From assembly GCF_900156345.1 (NCBI RefSeq), contig NZ_FTPP01000001.1, positions 372,001-436,000 on the forward strand: a stretch of DNA of 64,000 bases. Reading direction: 5' to 3'. The position numbers and the translations under genes are program-made. Below are positions 9,921 through 19,652 of the stretch, in pieces. The stretch is from Pontibacter indicus (lineage in GTDB: Bacteria > Bacteroidota > Bacteroidia > Cytophagales > Hymenobacteraceae). The stretch's first letter is position 1. Every line of letters starts with the position of its first letter. The notes beneath the pieces were generated by a model, which did no database searches, was not told the origin of the DNA, and saw only the letters and a list, made by a program, of their open reading frames with translations.

Positions 9921-10245
9921 AGTTTCCTAGATCTAAACCGGGGATGTTAGGTAAAAGGCCCTCTGTGCTTTTCTTCATTTCTTCGGCTGCACGCTCGCTT
10001 GCAGTTAGCATGGCGTTGTTTACGGCGGCCACCACCAGGTCGTTCACCATGTCGCGGTCGTTGGCGTTCAGGATGGAGTCGTCGATTTCGATCTTGAGGA
10101 GCTTACGCTGCCCGTTCACGGTGGCCTTCACCAAGCCCGCGCCCGACTCGGCGCTTACCGTGATATGCTGCAGGTTGTCCTGCGCTTGTTTCATTTTGGC
10201 CTGGACTTCTTTCATCTTGCCCATCATGCCCATCATATCAAACAT
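9910..10245 (-). CDS. YbaB/EbfC family nucleoid-associated protein
   Basis: 111 residues. The protein opens with a Met-rich, amphipathic helix (MFDMMGMMGKMKEVQAKMKQ), then the conserved VSAESGAGLVKATVNGQRKLLKIEID and VNDLVVAAVNNAM blocks. Family members are dimers that bind DNA and shape the nucleoid, and are usually encoded next to dnaX or recR. Here the partner is a glycosyltransferase whose start overlaps this gene by 11 bp. Confidence 0.92.
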   Translation of the reverse strand: MFDMMGMMGKMKEVQAKMKQAQDNLQHITVSAESGAGLVKATVNGQRKLLKIEIDDSILNANDRDMVNDLVVAAVNNAMLTASERAAEEMKKSTEGLLPNIPGLDLGNFGL

Positions 10246-10642
10246 AGTCTATCTTCTTTTTGGTGTATTGTTGGTGTTATGTACAGGTATAAACGTCCAT
10301 CTATTACGAGGGGGTATACAAATATACAAGCATATCTTAAATTAAAGGAATAATGGTGCTGTTAAGGAGAATGGTTGCTATATTCTCTATTGATTCAGTC
10401 CAATTCTGGCTAGGTGTTTTTTGCACTCCTCCTTAAAAAAATAGTTATCCTAAAAGGCGAAACCTCCGTATTGGAATAATGCATATAATAAATTACTTTA
10501 CGCAGGCCACTTTTTTGCTGCCTGTCGTGTAGTTGCTCTCTACCTGCCTCTTTCACCCTTTTTATCTTTTTCTCGGTCATCTCATGCCTGCTTTCACTTG
10601 CTAACAGTTCTATATGGTCCAATAAATTTTACCCGTATTGCT
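10246..10642. other. intergenic region, no gene seen
   Basis: 397 bp, AT-rich, between the divergent YbaB gene and the large T9SS protein. It should hold both promoters, but I found no exact TAnnTTTG box with a correctly spaced TTG. One AGGTATA motif copy lies near 10286. The short open frames here (for example 10410-10622) have no family resemblance. Confidence 0.5.
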
Positions 10643-13600
10643 ATGTCACATTTTCTAAGCTTGCCCAATCGGGGCTTCGGATTTTTACTTGTAGTATCTC
10701 TGTTGCTGCACCTAACAAACCTACCGGCTACGGCGCAGCAAGTGACACAGGAATGGGAGCTACGCTACGACAGCGCCATCCCCACGTTTGAGTCAGGTGC
10801 CCTCAGTGCTGTCGATGCCGCAGGCAATGCCTATGTGGCGGGCAATAGCAGAATCAACCCACAGGGCTCTCCCAACAGTTATGATGGTTATGTCATAGCA
10901 AAATTCAACCCCTCTGGCGAGGTACTTTGGCAGCACCGTTTTCCTTTCTTCCAGTATCCACATGCCGTGAAGAATGTCGCCCTTGATGAAACGGGTTTTT
11001 ATGTGGTAACTTCCACAGTGGACATGGGCTCCAGAACCATGGTGGACGTGATAAAATACGCCCTGGCAGATGGAAAACAGGTATGGCGGCAAAGTGAGAC
11101 GCCCTTTAGTACGATGACAGGTATACAGGTGCTGGCCGATAATAGGGGAGGGGTGATCCTGGTAGGCTCCGGACACTTTACGATGCCTGGCGATTTTACG
11201 CAGTTGTTTAAGTACAATGCCACCACCGGGCAAAGGGCATGGCGACAATCCTTATCCGGAAGTGTAGCCCCTAACGTGTTCCAGCAGATGGCAGATATAG
11301 CCCTCGACAGCCAGGGAGACATCTACCTGACAGGTAGCACAGGCATAGACCAGAATGCCAGCCAGATGCTGACCACGAAGCGCAGTGGTGCAGATGGTTC
11401 TTTGGTTTGGCAAATGCAGTACGACACTAATCTGCAGGACCGCGCCGCGCAGCTTGCCGTAGACGAAGCAGGGGGAGTTTATGCCTGGAGCATCCACTAT
11501 GCCTCCGACCCTGATCAGCCATCGACCAACACGCTGCTTAAGTACGATGCGGCCACTGGCAGGCAGGTATGGCTCCATAGTATGGCCGGAAGCGCTATAC
11601 CTGAGCAGCTGTTGGCAGACGAAGCGGGTGGGCTGTACCTGCGGAGTAGTTCGCAAGGCCAGAACCGACTGGCTCGCCACAGCGCCTCCACGGGCTCGCA
11701 AAGCTGGTCTTCCACCTTTGCAGGTAGGAGCATCGATATGGTGGCAGACGAAGCTGGAAACCTATACCTGGGCAGCCGGCAGGACAGTGCCGCCTACACC
11801 GTGCGCAGGTATGACGCCAGCCGTGGGAACGTAGCTTGGACCTATACCTCTCCTGCAGACAGTACCTATTTATTGCAGGGAATGGCCCTATCCGAGGCAG
11901 GCACTTTACACCTGACCGGCACAACTGGTACCGATGAAACACACCTTTTCGCCGCAAGCCTCCAGACAACGACAGGAGCGCTCGTTTATAACCTCACCTT
12001 CCTGCAAACTTTTTCAGGTATAGACCTGCCAACCAATATGGTGACGGACGATGCAGGGAATATTTACATGACGGTATCGACTGGTACTGATGATGCTGGC
12101 AACAGAAATCTGCACACCGTTTTACTCAAGTACTCAGCAGCGGGTGATTTGCTCTGGTCGCGGCAGTTCGACAATAGCTCGACAGGTGTCGATACCAGGC
12201 ATTTGGCTGTGGATCCCACGGGTACGGCGTACGTCATGGTGCAGGCTTCAAGAGGTAATGCTCAGCCCGACATTATGCTGTATAAAGTAGATGGGGCCAC
12301 AGGTGAGGCGCTATGGGAAACGACCCACGGGCCGACCGAAGCCAATGTAGGCAGGGAAATAAGACTGGACCTGCAAGGCAACATTTACCTGATGGGTACC
12401 ACCCGTTTGCAACCCGATGTGGCGACAGAGGACTTCCTCCTGAAAATAAACCCGGACACAGGAGCGAGCATCTGGACGAAACGATATGGTAGGTTCGACC
12501 CGAATAACGTGCTGAATGAACTGGTGGCTTTTGCGCTGGATGAAGCAGGGGAGGTATACGTGACGGGCACTGCACCAGGGCCGGGCATTGTGAACAACCT
12601 GGTGCTGATCAAATACGCGTCAGGTGACGGCAGAGAGCTATGGCAGGAAATCTACAACAGCGGCAACAGACAAACCCTGCATAGGGTTTCGGGGCTGGCA
12701 GTAGACAATACGGGGGGCGTATACCTGGCCGCCTTCGACGACCTGGACACAGGCGAGCGTGTGTCCTATTTGTTGAAATTTGCTGCCTCCAACGGAGCCT
12801 TGGTTTGGCGTCAGCCCATGACTGACCAGGGGACAACACCTACCTCTTTAGAGAACCTGATGGTGGACAATGCCGGAGGAGCTTACGTGACATGCTTCAT
12901 CAATGGCAAGGCTCATGTGGTCAAATTCAGCACGGAAGCGCCGGGCGTGGTGTGGGCATCACCGTACGATGGTGTCCTGTCTGAACTGGTACTTGACCAG
13001 CAGGGCGGAATTTACGTGACTGGCTGGAACACGGACGGCGTACAGCAGGTCCTACGCACCGTGAAATTGCTGACCTCCGATGGCTCCAAGGTATGGGAGG
13101 AAATGAAGCCAGTGCATTCGGGTGATGGGTTGCTGGCTGTGGATGCGGACCGGAATGTGATCGTTGCCCGCATTGTGTATGACCCCGACACCAAGCAAGA
13201 CGTGCTGCTAGTAAAATACACCCAGTCTACAGAAGAACCGTGCGCCATACCTGTGAACGTGCAGCTATACCTGGCGCCTTATGCCATACGGGCAGGCTGG
13301 GAGGCCCGCACCACCGCCGACTTTTCACCTCATATCCTCAACGAAGACACCGGCCTGAGTTGGACCTGGGGCGACGGCTCGGAGCCAACGATGTCGTATA
13401 CCGCTTTCGGCACCTCGCGCATCACAGGCAAGCATACCTATACCCAGGCGGGCATCTATCAAGTCGGGCTCGACTTCTCGGAGAGTTGCCTGAAGGCAGC
13501 TAACAACGACTACAACCAGTGGCACGTCATCTACGATCCGGAGGCAGGCCATGTGAAAGGCTCTGGCAGTATTGCTTTAGCCGATTTTGGATTGGGTGGC

Positions 13601-14311
13601 AACAACCAGAAGCTGGAAGCGGAGTTCTCGTTCTTTGTTAGGTACCAGAACAAGCACGCTACTAGGCCACAGGGTACCGTGCAGCTTACCGTGAACAAGC
13701 AGAAATTCTCCCAAAGCGGCGCCCTCGACTGGCTCGTGATCACCGGAAACCAGGCTATCTGGAAAGGCACCGCACGGTTGCAGGGCATCGGACGTTTTGG
13801 CTACATCGTGTCGGTTCGTGATGCGGGCGGCAAGGGCAAAAACGACCCCAACGACCAGCTTCGCATCCGCATCTGGGACATGGACCGCGGCAATGACCTG
13901 GTATTCGACAACTTTGAGGCAGGCGGTGACATCTACTACCTCAGCCAAGAAACCGGGCCACGTATCGGGCGGGGAAACATCGAGATCAACGGCAGAAAAG
14001 ACAACCGCGACCTGCTGGCCACCAATGGGAAAGGTATACAAGGTATAGCATCTGCCGAACTGCTTGCTTATCCGAACCCAGCCCATGCGCTCACCACGAT
14101 TCGCTTTACAGCGGATGTGGAAAGTGCTTACGAAGTTCAGTTGTTCGATTTGAAAGGGGCACGGGTGCAACAGGCAAGGCAGGGCCTGGCAAAGGCCGGG
14201 GAAGTGACGGAGGTACAGCTGGATGTTTCTGGTCTGAAAGATGGCATGTACCTGGCGCGCATTACGAGTGGAGGCAAAGTGAAGTCCGTTAAAATAATGG
14301 TGAAAAGATAA
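10643..14311 (+). CDS. T9SS-exported beta-propeller/PKD protein with type A sorting domain
   Basis: About 1222 residues from ATG 10643. The frame is open to 10598, but MSHFLSLPNRGFGFLLVV starts a proper signal peptide ending near ATAQQ. Residues about 35-870 are many blade-like repeats of the type AGNAYVAGNS..KFNPSGEVLWQ and GGIYVTGWNTD, resembling SBBP/PQQ-type beta-propeller sequences. Next come a PKD-like domain (LSWTWGDGSEP to HTYTQAGIYQVGLDF), a beta domain similar to post-COAP-1 modules (RYQNKHATRPQGTVQL to RIRIWDMDRGND), and a C-terminal type A T9SS domain (LLAYPNPAHALTTIRF to GMYLARITSGGKVKSVKIMV). It is probably an outer-surface or secreted protein. No catalytic motif is seen. Confidence 0.88.
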   Translation: MSHFLSLPNRGFGFLLVVSLLLHLTNLPATAQQVTQEWELRYDSAIPTFESGALSAVDAAGNAYVAGNSRINPQGSPNSYDGYVIAKFNPSGEVLWQHRFPFFQYPHAVKNVALDETGFYVVTSTVDMGSRTMVDVIKYALADGKQVWRQSETPFSTMTGIQVLADNRGGVILVGSGHFTMPGDFTQLFKYNATTGQRAWRQSLSGSVAPNVFQQMADIALDSQGDIYLTGSTGIDQNASQMLTTKRSGADGSLVWQMQYDTNLQDRAAQLAVDEAGGVYAWSIHYASDPDQPSTNTLLKYDAATGRQVWLHSMAGSAIPEQLLADEAGGLYLRSSSQGQNRLARHSASTGSQSWSSTFAGRSIDMVADEAGNLYLGSRQDSAAYTVRRYDASRGNVAWTYTSPADSTYLLQGMALSEAGTLHLTGTTGTDETHLFAASLQTTTGALVYNLTFLQTFSGIDLPTNMVTDDAGNIYMTVSTGTDDAGNRNLHTVLLKYSAAGDLLWSRQFDNSSTGVDTRHLAVDPTGTAYVMVQASRGNAQPDIMLYKVDGATGEALWETTHGPTEANVGREIRLDLQGNIYLMGTTRLQPDVATEDFLLKINPDTGASIWTKRYGRFDPNNVLNELVAFALDEAGEVYVTGTAPGPGIVNNLVLIKYASGDGRELWQEIYNSGNRQTLHRVSGLAVDNTGGVYLAAFDDLDTGERVSYLLKFAASNGALVWRQPMTDQGTTPTSLENLMVDNAGGAYVTCFINGKAHVVKFSTEAPGVVWASPYDGVLSELVLDQQGGIYVTGWNTDGVQQVLRTVKLLTSDGSKVWEEMKPVHSGDGLLAVDADRNVIVARIVYDPDTKQDVLLVKYTQSTEEPCAIPVNVQLYLAPYAIRAGWEARTTADFSPHILNEDTGLSWTWGDGSEPTMSYTAFGTSRITGKHTYTQAGIYQVGLDFSESCLKAANNDYNQWHVIYDPEAGHVKGSGSIALADFGLGGNNQKLEAEFSFFVRYQNKHATRPQGTVQLTVNKQKFSQSGALDWLVITGNQAIWKGTARLQGIGRFGYIVSVRDAGGKGKNDPNDQLRIRIWDMDRGNDLVFDNFEAGGDIYYLSQETGPRIGRGNIEINGRKDNRDLLATNGKGIQGIASAELLAYPNPAHALTTIRFTADVESAYEVQLFDLKGARVQQARQGLAKAGEVTEVQLDVSGLKDGMYLARITSGGKVKSVKIMVKR

Positions 14312-14334
14312 TGGAGATCGCCGTGTCGGCCATC

Positions 14335-16284
14335 CTAGCGCAGCAGCGTGACGGTGCCGGTACGGCGTTTTGTTTCTCCGCTCTGGCTCACAATGTTCAC
14401 CTCGTAGGCATAGGCACCGGCTGGCTGTGGCTTGCCCTGGTAAGTGCCGTCCCAGTAGGTGTTGCGGTCATCCGCCGAAAATACGACCTGACCAGCGCTG
14501 TTGTATACCTTGACGCTGAAGGAACTGATAAAGCGGCCTTTTACTTCGAGCACATCGTTTAGCCCGTCGCCATTGGGGGTGAAAGCGTTCGGAATATGCA
14601 CTTGTAGCGGCTGTTGGATGACCACTGTGTTGGAATATGAAGTGGCGCCGCCATTGCCTGAAGTCACCCGGATGCGGTAGCGGAGTTCCTGCATTTCATC
14701 GCTTGGGTTGCGTTCCAGGTAGGTGTTGCCCGAAACTGGCAAACTGCTGACAACCATGTTGTTGGCGTCCAGCAACTCCAGGGTGTAGCCGCCCACCCCA
14801 TCCGGAAAACCCACATAACCCGTCCAACCCAGCGAAATAGCCAGAGAGTTTTCCTGAGAGATTGCGACCAAGTATATGGGGCAGGTGGTGTTGCTGAGCG
14901 TAGAGCTGCGGTCGCAAGGGTTGGTATAGCTGGCGCGGTAGCACACTGGATTGAGGGGTTGCAGTGCGTCTGTGTAGGTTGTCTGTCCGTCGGTGGGCAG
15001 ATCGGCAAAGGGCACGCCGTCGATGCTGCGCAGGTAGCGTACCTGCCGGACTGTCTGCCCCTGCGGGAGGGTCAAGGTAAGCTGTACCTGGTTGTTTTCG
15101 TCGTAGGTGCTGTAGAGGTAGCCGGCCGGTGGCGTAGCGGTGGAAGTGGCCTGTATGCAGTGGGCGGCAGAGATCGAGCGGCTCTGCCCGTTATGCAGGA
15201 TGCTGTGAACCTGGTAGCAGTAGTTTTGACCGCAACTCAAGTTAAGGTCGGTATAAGTGGTTGTGGTACTGCCGAGTTCCCCAATCCGGTTGCCGTCTCG
15301 GAATACAGTATAGCCCTGGACACCCCCTGCTATAGCTGCCCAACGAAGATTTGCAAGTTCATTGCCCGTCTGCACGCCCAATACCAGGCTGCTGACAGGG
15401 GCCGAAAAGATGGGGAATTCATTGCCGCAGTTATCGGCCGGGCGGATCCGGAACTGGATGGGCTGTCGGGTGTCTACATTTCCGACCCTGAAGTTTGCCA
15501 GCCTGTTTTGAGTCAGAGGAGTACCTGTATAGATGGCTACAAAGTTACCGGTCGCAGTGGTCCGCTGCTCCAGCACGTAGCGGTAGCCGGGCTGCAGGTT
15601 TTCGAACGTGAACAGGAGCTCGCCGTCTGCCGCTTCCCGCACTACCTCCAGTTGAGCGATAACCGGGGCAGGGGGAATTGGCAATAGCGTAACCGTGCTG
15701 GTGGAGCTGCTCTCGCATGAGCTGCATGTATACCTGCCGCTTACCCGGATGGTGTAGGAGGAAGCAGTGCCCGAATAGGTATAACGTGGCTGCTCCCCGG
15801 CTGCCACGCCCCGCACTGTGGTATTGTCGCCATAATCGATGTCGTACAGGTCGTAGCCTGTGTCGGGTATGGTTACTTGAACCGATCGGCTGGCGCAGGC
15901 TTGTACTGAGAAAGCAGGAGCAGGAGTAGCCACCACTTCAAACTCCATGGGCTCGATGGTGGTGCTTTGGCCGCCTCCCCGGTTGATGATCTGGGTGATA
16001 ATGTACTTGCCCGGCGCTGTGTAGGTATACTGAAAGCGGCCGTCAGCGCCGCGACTCACTAACTCGCTCTCGTTGAAATTCTTAGGGTCAAATGCCTTCG
16101 GACCGGGGTCGTAAAAAGTAGTGTACTGCGTATTCTGGTCGGAGCTGCAATCCTCGAAAAAAACAGGTACGCCGACGCAAATCACCTTCACCTCCTGCCC
16201 ATTCTGTATAGCCCGAAAACAGCCGTCCTGTCCCAAAACAGGTATAGCAGTCAATAAAAGCGATATGAAAAGCAGGAATCTCAA
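14335..16284 (-). CDS. T9SS-exported protein with gliding-motility-type (type B, CHU_C) C-terminal domain
   Basis: About 650 residues. The frame stays open to a GTG at 16368, but I prefer the TTG at 16282-16284. It gives MRFLLFISLLLTAIPVLGQ, a textbook signal peptide, while the 28 residues before it are just a translation of clustered AGGTATA motifs (LLYLKFRY, SYTLLSYI, PYTYC). The mature part has PKD-like and fibronectin-III-like segments (FQYTYTAPGKYIITQ, LRWAAIAGGVQGYTVFRDG, CYQVHS). It ends with IPNAFTPNGDGLNDVLEVKG and FSVKVYNSAGQVVF, the type B sorting domain used by T9SS. It is likely an adhesin or other surface protein, convergent with the preceding T9SS protein, 23 bp apart. Confidence 0.85.
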   Translation of the reverse strand: MRFLLFISLLLTAIPVLGQDGCFRAIQNGQEVKVICVGVPVFFEDCSSDQNTQYTTFYDPGPKAFDPKNFNESELVSRGADGRFQYTYTAPGKYIITQIINRGGGQSTTIEPMEFEVVATPAPAFSVQACASRSVQVTIPDTGYDLYDIDYGDNTTVRGVAAGEQPRYTYSGTASSYTIRVSGRYTCSSCESSSTSTVTLLPIPPAPVIAQLEVVREAADGELLFTFENLQPGYRYVLEQRTTATGNFVAIYTGTPLTQNRLANFRVGNVDTRQPIQFRIRPADNCGNEFPIFSAPVSSLVLGVQTGNELANLRWAAIAGGVQGYTVFRDGNRIGELGSTTTTYTDLNLSCGQNYCYQVHSILHNGQSRSISAAHCIQATSTATPPAGYLYSTYDENNQVQLTLTLPQGQTVRQVRYLRSIDGVPFADLPTDGQTTYTDALQPLNPVCYRASYTNPCDRSSTLSNTTCPIYLVAISQENSLAISLGWTGYVGFPDGVGGYTLELLDANNMVVSSLPVSGNTYLERNPSDEMQELRYRIRVTSGNGGATSYSNTVVIQQPLQVHIPNAFTPNGDGLNDVLEVKGRFISSFSVKVYNSAGQVVFSADDRNTYWDGTYQGKPQPAGAYAYEVNIVSQSGETKRRTGTVTLLR

Positions 16285-16609
16285 GCAGTAGGTATAGGGT
16301 GTGCTACGAATATAGCTAAGCAAGGTATAGGAGAAAAGCCTATACCTAAATTTTAGGTATAGGAGCACAGCGATTCAGCTTAATTTGTGAGAAGTCGACT
16401 TCAATAACAGCTTTTGTGTATTGGATTTCCAGTGCCGTTGGTCCTTTATCCGATGCATGAAGGTGGCGCTTTTAAGTCAGGACAACAAGCACAGGTATAG
16501 GATCATCAGATGCTGTGAGGGGCTCCCACATTGGTCTATCAGCAGCATTTAGGACTGAACTTACACCCCTATAATCCCCTTAATGGGTTAGTCGTACTAC
16601 TTCTAATAG
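16285..16609. other. promoter-side region packed with AGGTATA motifs
   Basis: 325 bp upstream of the type B T9SS protein and downstream of hutH. I count six AGGTATA/TATACCT copies between 16240 and 16499, including a 25 bp perfect inverted repeat at 16339-16363 made of two opposed copies. No credible gene. Confidence 0.6.
16339..16363. repeat. 25 bp perfect inverted repeat built from two AGGTATA motifs
   Basis: Arms CCTATACCTAAA and TTTAGGTATAGG surround one T. It lies 55 bp upstream of the preferred TTG start of the T9SS gene and could be an operator or simply two opposed motif copies. Confidence 0.8.
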
Positions 16610-16655
16610 GCATAAAAAAGAAATCCGCAACGGTTTTCAGTCCGTTGCGGATTTC
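16610..16655 (-). terminator. hutH terminator
   Basis: Stem arms 16620-16633 and 16642-16655 (GAAATCCGCAACGG and complement, 8-base loop), followed on the minus strand by a T6 run. It sits 20 bp after the hutH stop. Confidence 0.88.
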
Positions 16656-16674
16656 CAGAAATAGGAAGTGCTTT

Positions 16675-18180
16675 CTAAGCCAGAGCAGCCGGCAAATGGC
16701 AGGTTCTGAGGAAAGACACGCTACGTTCCATGTCCGGGTGCATCACGCGATCGGTGCTCACGAACGGAATCTGCTCCCGGAATTCGGCCAGTAATTGTTC
16801 GAGTGGCGCCGAAGTGCGTTGTGGTCGTCTGAATTCCATCGCCTGTGCCGCGTTCATCAACTCAATAGCCAGCACGCGTTCCACATTCTGCACTACATTA
16901 TAGAGTTTGGTAGCAGCATTCGACCCCATGCTCACGTGGTCCTCCTGTCCGTTGGACGAAGGAATGGTGTCGATGGAAGCTGGTGTGCAGAGTTGTTTGG
17001 TCTGGCTCACGATAGAGGCAGCCGTGTACTGTGTGATCATGAAGCCGGAGTTCAGGCCTGGCTCCGCGACCAGGAAATCCGGTAAACCGCGGCTACCCGA
17101 GATGAGCTGGTAAGTACGGCGCTCCGATATACTGCCCAGCTCCGCCAAAGCAATTGCCAGGAAATCCAGCGCCAAAGCCAGCGGCTGCCCATGGAAGTTG
17201 CCGCCTGAAATGATCTCGTCCTCGTCCGGGAAGATGTTCGGGTTATCGGTCACCGCATTGATCTCAGTCAGAATCACGCCCTCAGTGTAATGGATAGCGT
17301 CTTTCGAGGCCCCGTGTACCTGCGGAATGCAGCGGAAGGAGTAAGGGTCCTGTACATGCTGCTTGAACTGGCCGATCAGCTCGCTGCCCTGCAGCAGCTC
17401 TCGGAAAGTAGCGGCAGTCTCAATTTGCCCTCGGTGAGGACGCGCCTGGTGAATCAGGTGGTTGAACGGCTCGATGCGTCCATCAAAGGCATCCAGCGAC
17501 AGCGCACCCACCACGTCGGCTGTGCGCGACAAGCGCAGGCTCTGCAGCAAGCAGTGCACCCCATAGGCACTCATAAATTGCGTACCGTTGAGCAAAGCCA
17601 GGCCTTCTTTGGCCTGCAGGGCAATCGGCTCCCAACTGAACATCTCCAGCACATGGCGACTCTCCAGTCGGTAGCCCTGGTAGTATACCTCACCCAAACC
17701 GATCAGCGGCAGGCAGAGGTGGGCCAGCGGTGCGAGGTCGCCGCTGGCACCGAGCGAGCCCTGCTGGTACACGATCGGGTAAATGTCGCGGTTATAGAAG
17801 TCGATCAAGCGCTTTACGGTCTGCAGCTGCACCCCGCTGTTGCCATAAGCCAGCGACTGAATCTTGAGCAAGAGCATCAGTTTCACCACCTCAGCCGGCA
17901 CCTCGTCGCCCATCCCGCAGGCGTGCGACATCATCAGGTTGCGCTGTAATTGCTCGAGGTTGTCGTGCGATATCTGCTTTTTGTACAGCGATCCAAAGCC
18001 TGTGTTGATGCCATAAATGCTCTTGTCGGTGCTGGCGATCTTGCGGTGCAGGTAGTTGTAGCAGTGCAGAATGCGCTCCTCCGCTTCCTGCGAAAGGGCC
18101 AGGCTATACCTGCGGCTGATGATTTCCTCGATGCGCTCCAGGCTCAGGTGCTGACTGGAGATATGGTGAACGTCGCTCAT
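16675..18180 (-). CDS. hutH: histidine ammonia-lyase
   Basis: 501 residues, normal for the family. The Ala145-Ser146-Gly147 triad in GSLGASGDLAPLAH cyclises to the MIO electrophile that removes ammonia from the amino acid. YGINTGFGSL (residues 56-65) carries the catalytic Tyr56. Other landmarks are NGTQFMSAYG, the YSFRCIPQVHGA segment, and TDNPNIF. With histidine as substrate the product is urocanate. The tyrosine and phenylalanine lyases share all these motifs, so substrate is inferred. No hutU, hutI or hutG gene is adjacent. Instead it lies 8 bp after hisS, so both are likely on one transcript ending at 16610. Confidence 0.88.
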   Translation of the reverse strand: MSDVHHISSQHLSLERIEEIISRRYSLALSQEAEERILHCYNYLHRKIASTDKSIYGINTGFGSLYKKQISHDNLEQLQRNLMMSHACGMGDEVPAEVVKLMLLLKIQSLAYGNSGVQLQTVKRLIDFYNRDIYPIVYQQGSLGASGDLAPLAHLCLPLIGLGEVYYQGYRLESRHVLEMFSWEPIALQAKEGLALLNGTQFMSAYGVHCLLQSLRLSRTADVVGALSLDAFDGRIEPFNHLIHQARPHRGQIETAATFRELLQGSELIGQFKQHVQDPYSFRCIPQVHGASKDAIHYTEGVILTEINAVTDNPNIFPDEDEIISGGNFHGQPLALALDFLAIALAELGSISERRTYQLISGSRGLPDFLVAEPGLNSGFMITQYTAASIVSQTKQLCTPASIDTIPSSNGQEDHVSMGSNAATKLYNVVQNVERVLAIELMNAAQAMEFRRPQRTSAPLEQLLAEFREQIPFVSTDRVMHPDMERSVSFLRTCHLPAALA

Positions 18181-18188
18181 AGTTTGGT

Positions 18189-19595
18189 TTAGTTCGCTTC
18201 AGATTTCAGTTGGGAGATGATGTCGTCGATGTAGAGTTCGTCCTGTTCGCCTGTCTGCATGTCGCGCAGCTTCAGCTTGCCGGATGCCATTTCCTCAGAC
18301 CCCACTAGCAGCACAAACGGTATCTTTTTCTGGTCGGCATAGCCCATCTGCTTTTTCAGCTTGGCGGGTTCCGGGTATAACTCAGAGGCTATACCTGCGT
18401 TGCGCAGTTTCTGTAGCAACGGCAGGGCGTAGCGCTCGGATTCCTTATCGAATTGCACGATTAGAACCTTCGTACCCACCTCGCTGCTGGCCGGGAAAAG
18501 CTGCAGTTCTTCGAGTACATCGTAAATGCGGTCCACGCCAAACGAGAAGCCCACACCGGACACGCCCGGCATACCGAACATACCCGTTAGGTTGTCGTAA
18601 CGGCCACCGCCGCTGATGCTACCCATGTTGGCATTGTTCACCTTTACCTCAAAGATGCAGCCGGTGTAGTAGGAGAGGCCACGCGCCAGTGTTACGTCCA
18701 GTTGCAGGCGTGGCTGACCGGACGGGTTTTGTGTCGTGAGGGCGTCACTGCCTAGGTTATCTAAATATTCCCATACCTCCTGCAGGTCTTTCAGGCCACG
18801 CTGGCCTTCCTCGGTGTTACCCAGCAGGGTTTGCAGTTGGGCCAGTATTTCTTGGTTAGAGCCTTTGAGGTCATAGAGTGGCTCCAGCTTATCAACAGCT
18901 GGTTCGGCTATACCTCGCTCCAGCAACTCCTTGCGCACACCTTCCGCCCCGATCTTGTCGAGCTTGTCGATGGCCACGCAGATGTCGCCCTCGCGGCCTT
19001 TCTCGCCGATGGCCTCGGCTATACCTGCCAGAACGCCGCGGTGGTTGATCTTGATTGTAAAGTCCGTCATGCCCAGTGTGCTCAGCACCTCGTCGATCAT
19101 CTGCACGATCTCGGCCTCGCAGAGCAGGGAATTGGTACCCACCACGTCGGCGTCGCACTGATAAAACTCGCGGTAGCGGCCCCGCTGCGGACGGTCGGCA
19201 CGCCAAACTGGTTGTATTTGGTAACGTTTAAAAGGGAAGCTGATCTCGTTTCGGTTCATCACTACGAAGCGGGCAAAAGGCACCGTTAGGTCGTAGCGGA
19301 GCGCTTTTTCGGAGATCTTGCGGGTCAGGTGTTTGGAGCCCTGCTCGATATCGGCAGCCGTGGTTTTGCTTAGGAAGTCGCCGGAGTTCAGCACTTTAAA
19401 GATCAGCTGATCGCCCTCGTCGCCGTACTTGCCCGTGAGTACCGAGAGTTGCTCCATGGCGGGCGTTTCGAGTGGCAAATAGCCGAATTTCTCGAAAGTG
19501 CGCTTGATCACGCCGAATATATAGTTGCGCTTGACCACCACGGCGGGGCCAAAGTCGCGTGTTCCTTTCGGTATAGAGGGTTTTTCCTTGCTCAT
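18189..19595 (-). CDS. hisS: histidyl-tRNA synthetase
   Basis: 468 residues, class II synthetase charging tRNA-His. Motif 2 is seen in FKRYQIQPVWRADRPQRGR followed by REFYQCDADVVG. The histidine-specific segment GLSYYTGCIFEV and the motif 3 region GGRYDNLTGMFG..GVGFSFGVDRI are intact. The C-terminal anticodon-binding domain begins around TKVLIVQF. It is the first gene of a two-gene run with hutH (8 bp gap). A sequence resembling the -7 box lies just upstream, but it is not an exact match. Confidence 0.96.
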   Translation of the reverse strand: MSKEKPSIPKGTRDFGPAVVVKRNYIFGVIKRTFEKFGYLPLETPAMEQLSVLTGKYGDEGDQLIFKVLNSGDFLSKTTAADIEQGSKHLTRKISEKALRYDLTVPFARFVVMNRNEISFPFKRYQIQPVWRADRPQRGRYREFYQCDADVVGTNSLLCEAEIVQMIDEVLSTLGMTDFTIKINHRGVLAGIAEAIGEKGREGDICVAIDKLDKIGAEGVRKELLERGIAEPAVDKLEPLYDLKGSNQEILAQLQTLLGNTEEGQRGLKDLQEVWEYLDNLGSDALTTQNPSGQPRLQLDVTLARGLSYYTGCIFEVKVNNANMGSISGGGRYDNLTGMFGMPGVSGVGFSFGVDRIYDVLEELQLFPASSEVGTKVLIVQFDKESERYALPLLQKLRNAGIASELYPEPAKLKKQMGYADQKKIPFVLLVGSEEMASGKLKLRDMQTGEQDELYIDDIISQLKSEAN

Positions 19596-19652
19596 GTTTT
19601 CAACTTTGCAGGCGAAGTTACTAAAACAGGAGCAAATCGTGCAGACTGATTT

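Noticed and set aside
14959..15687. Plus-strand open frame of 242 codons within the type B T9SS gene
   Set aside because: Antisense shadow without start context or domain.
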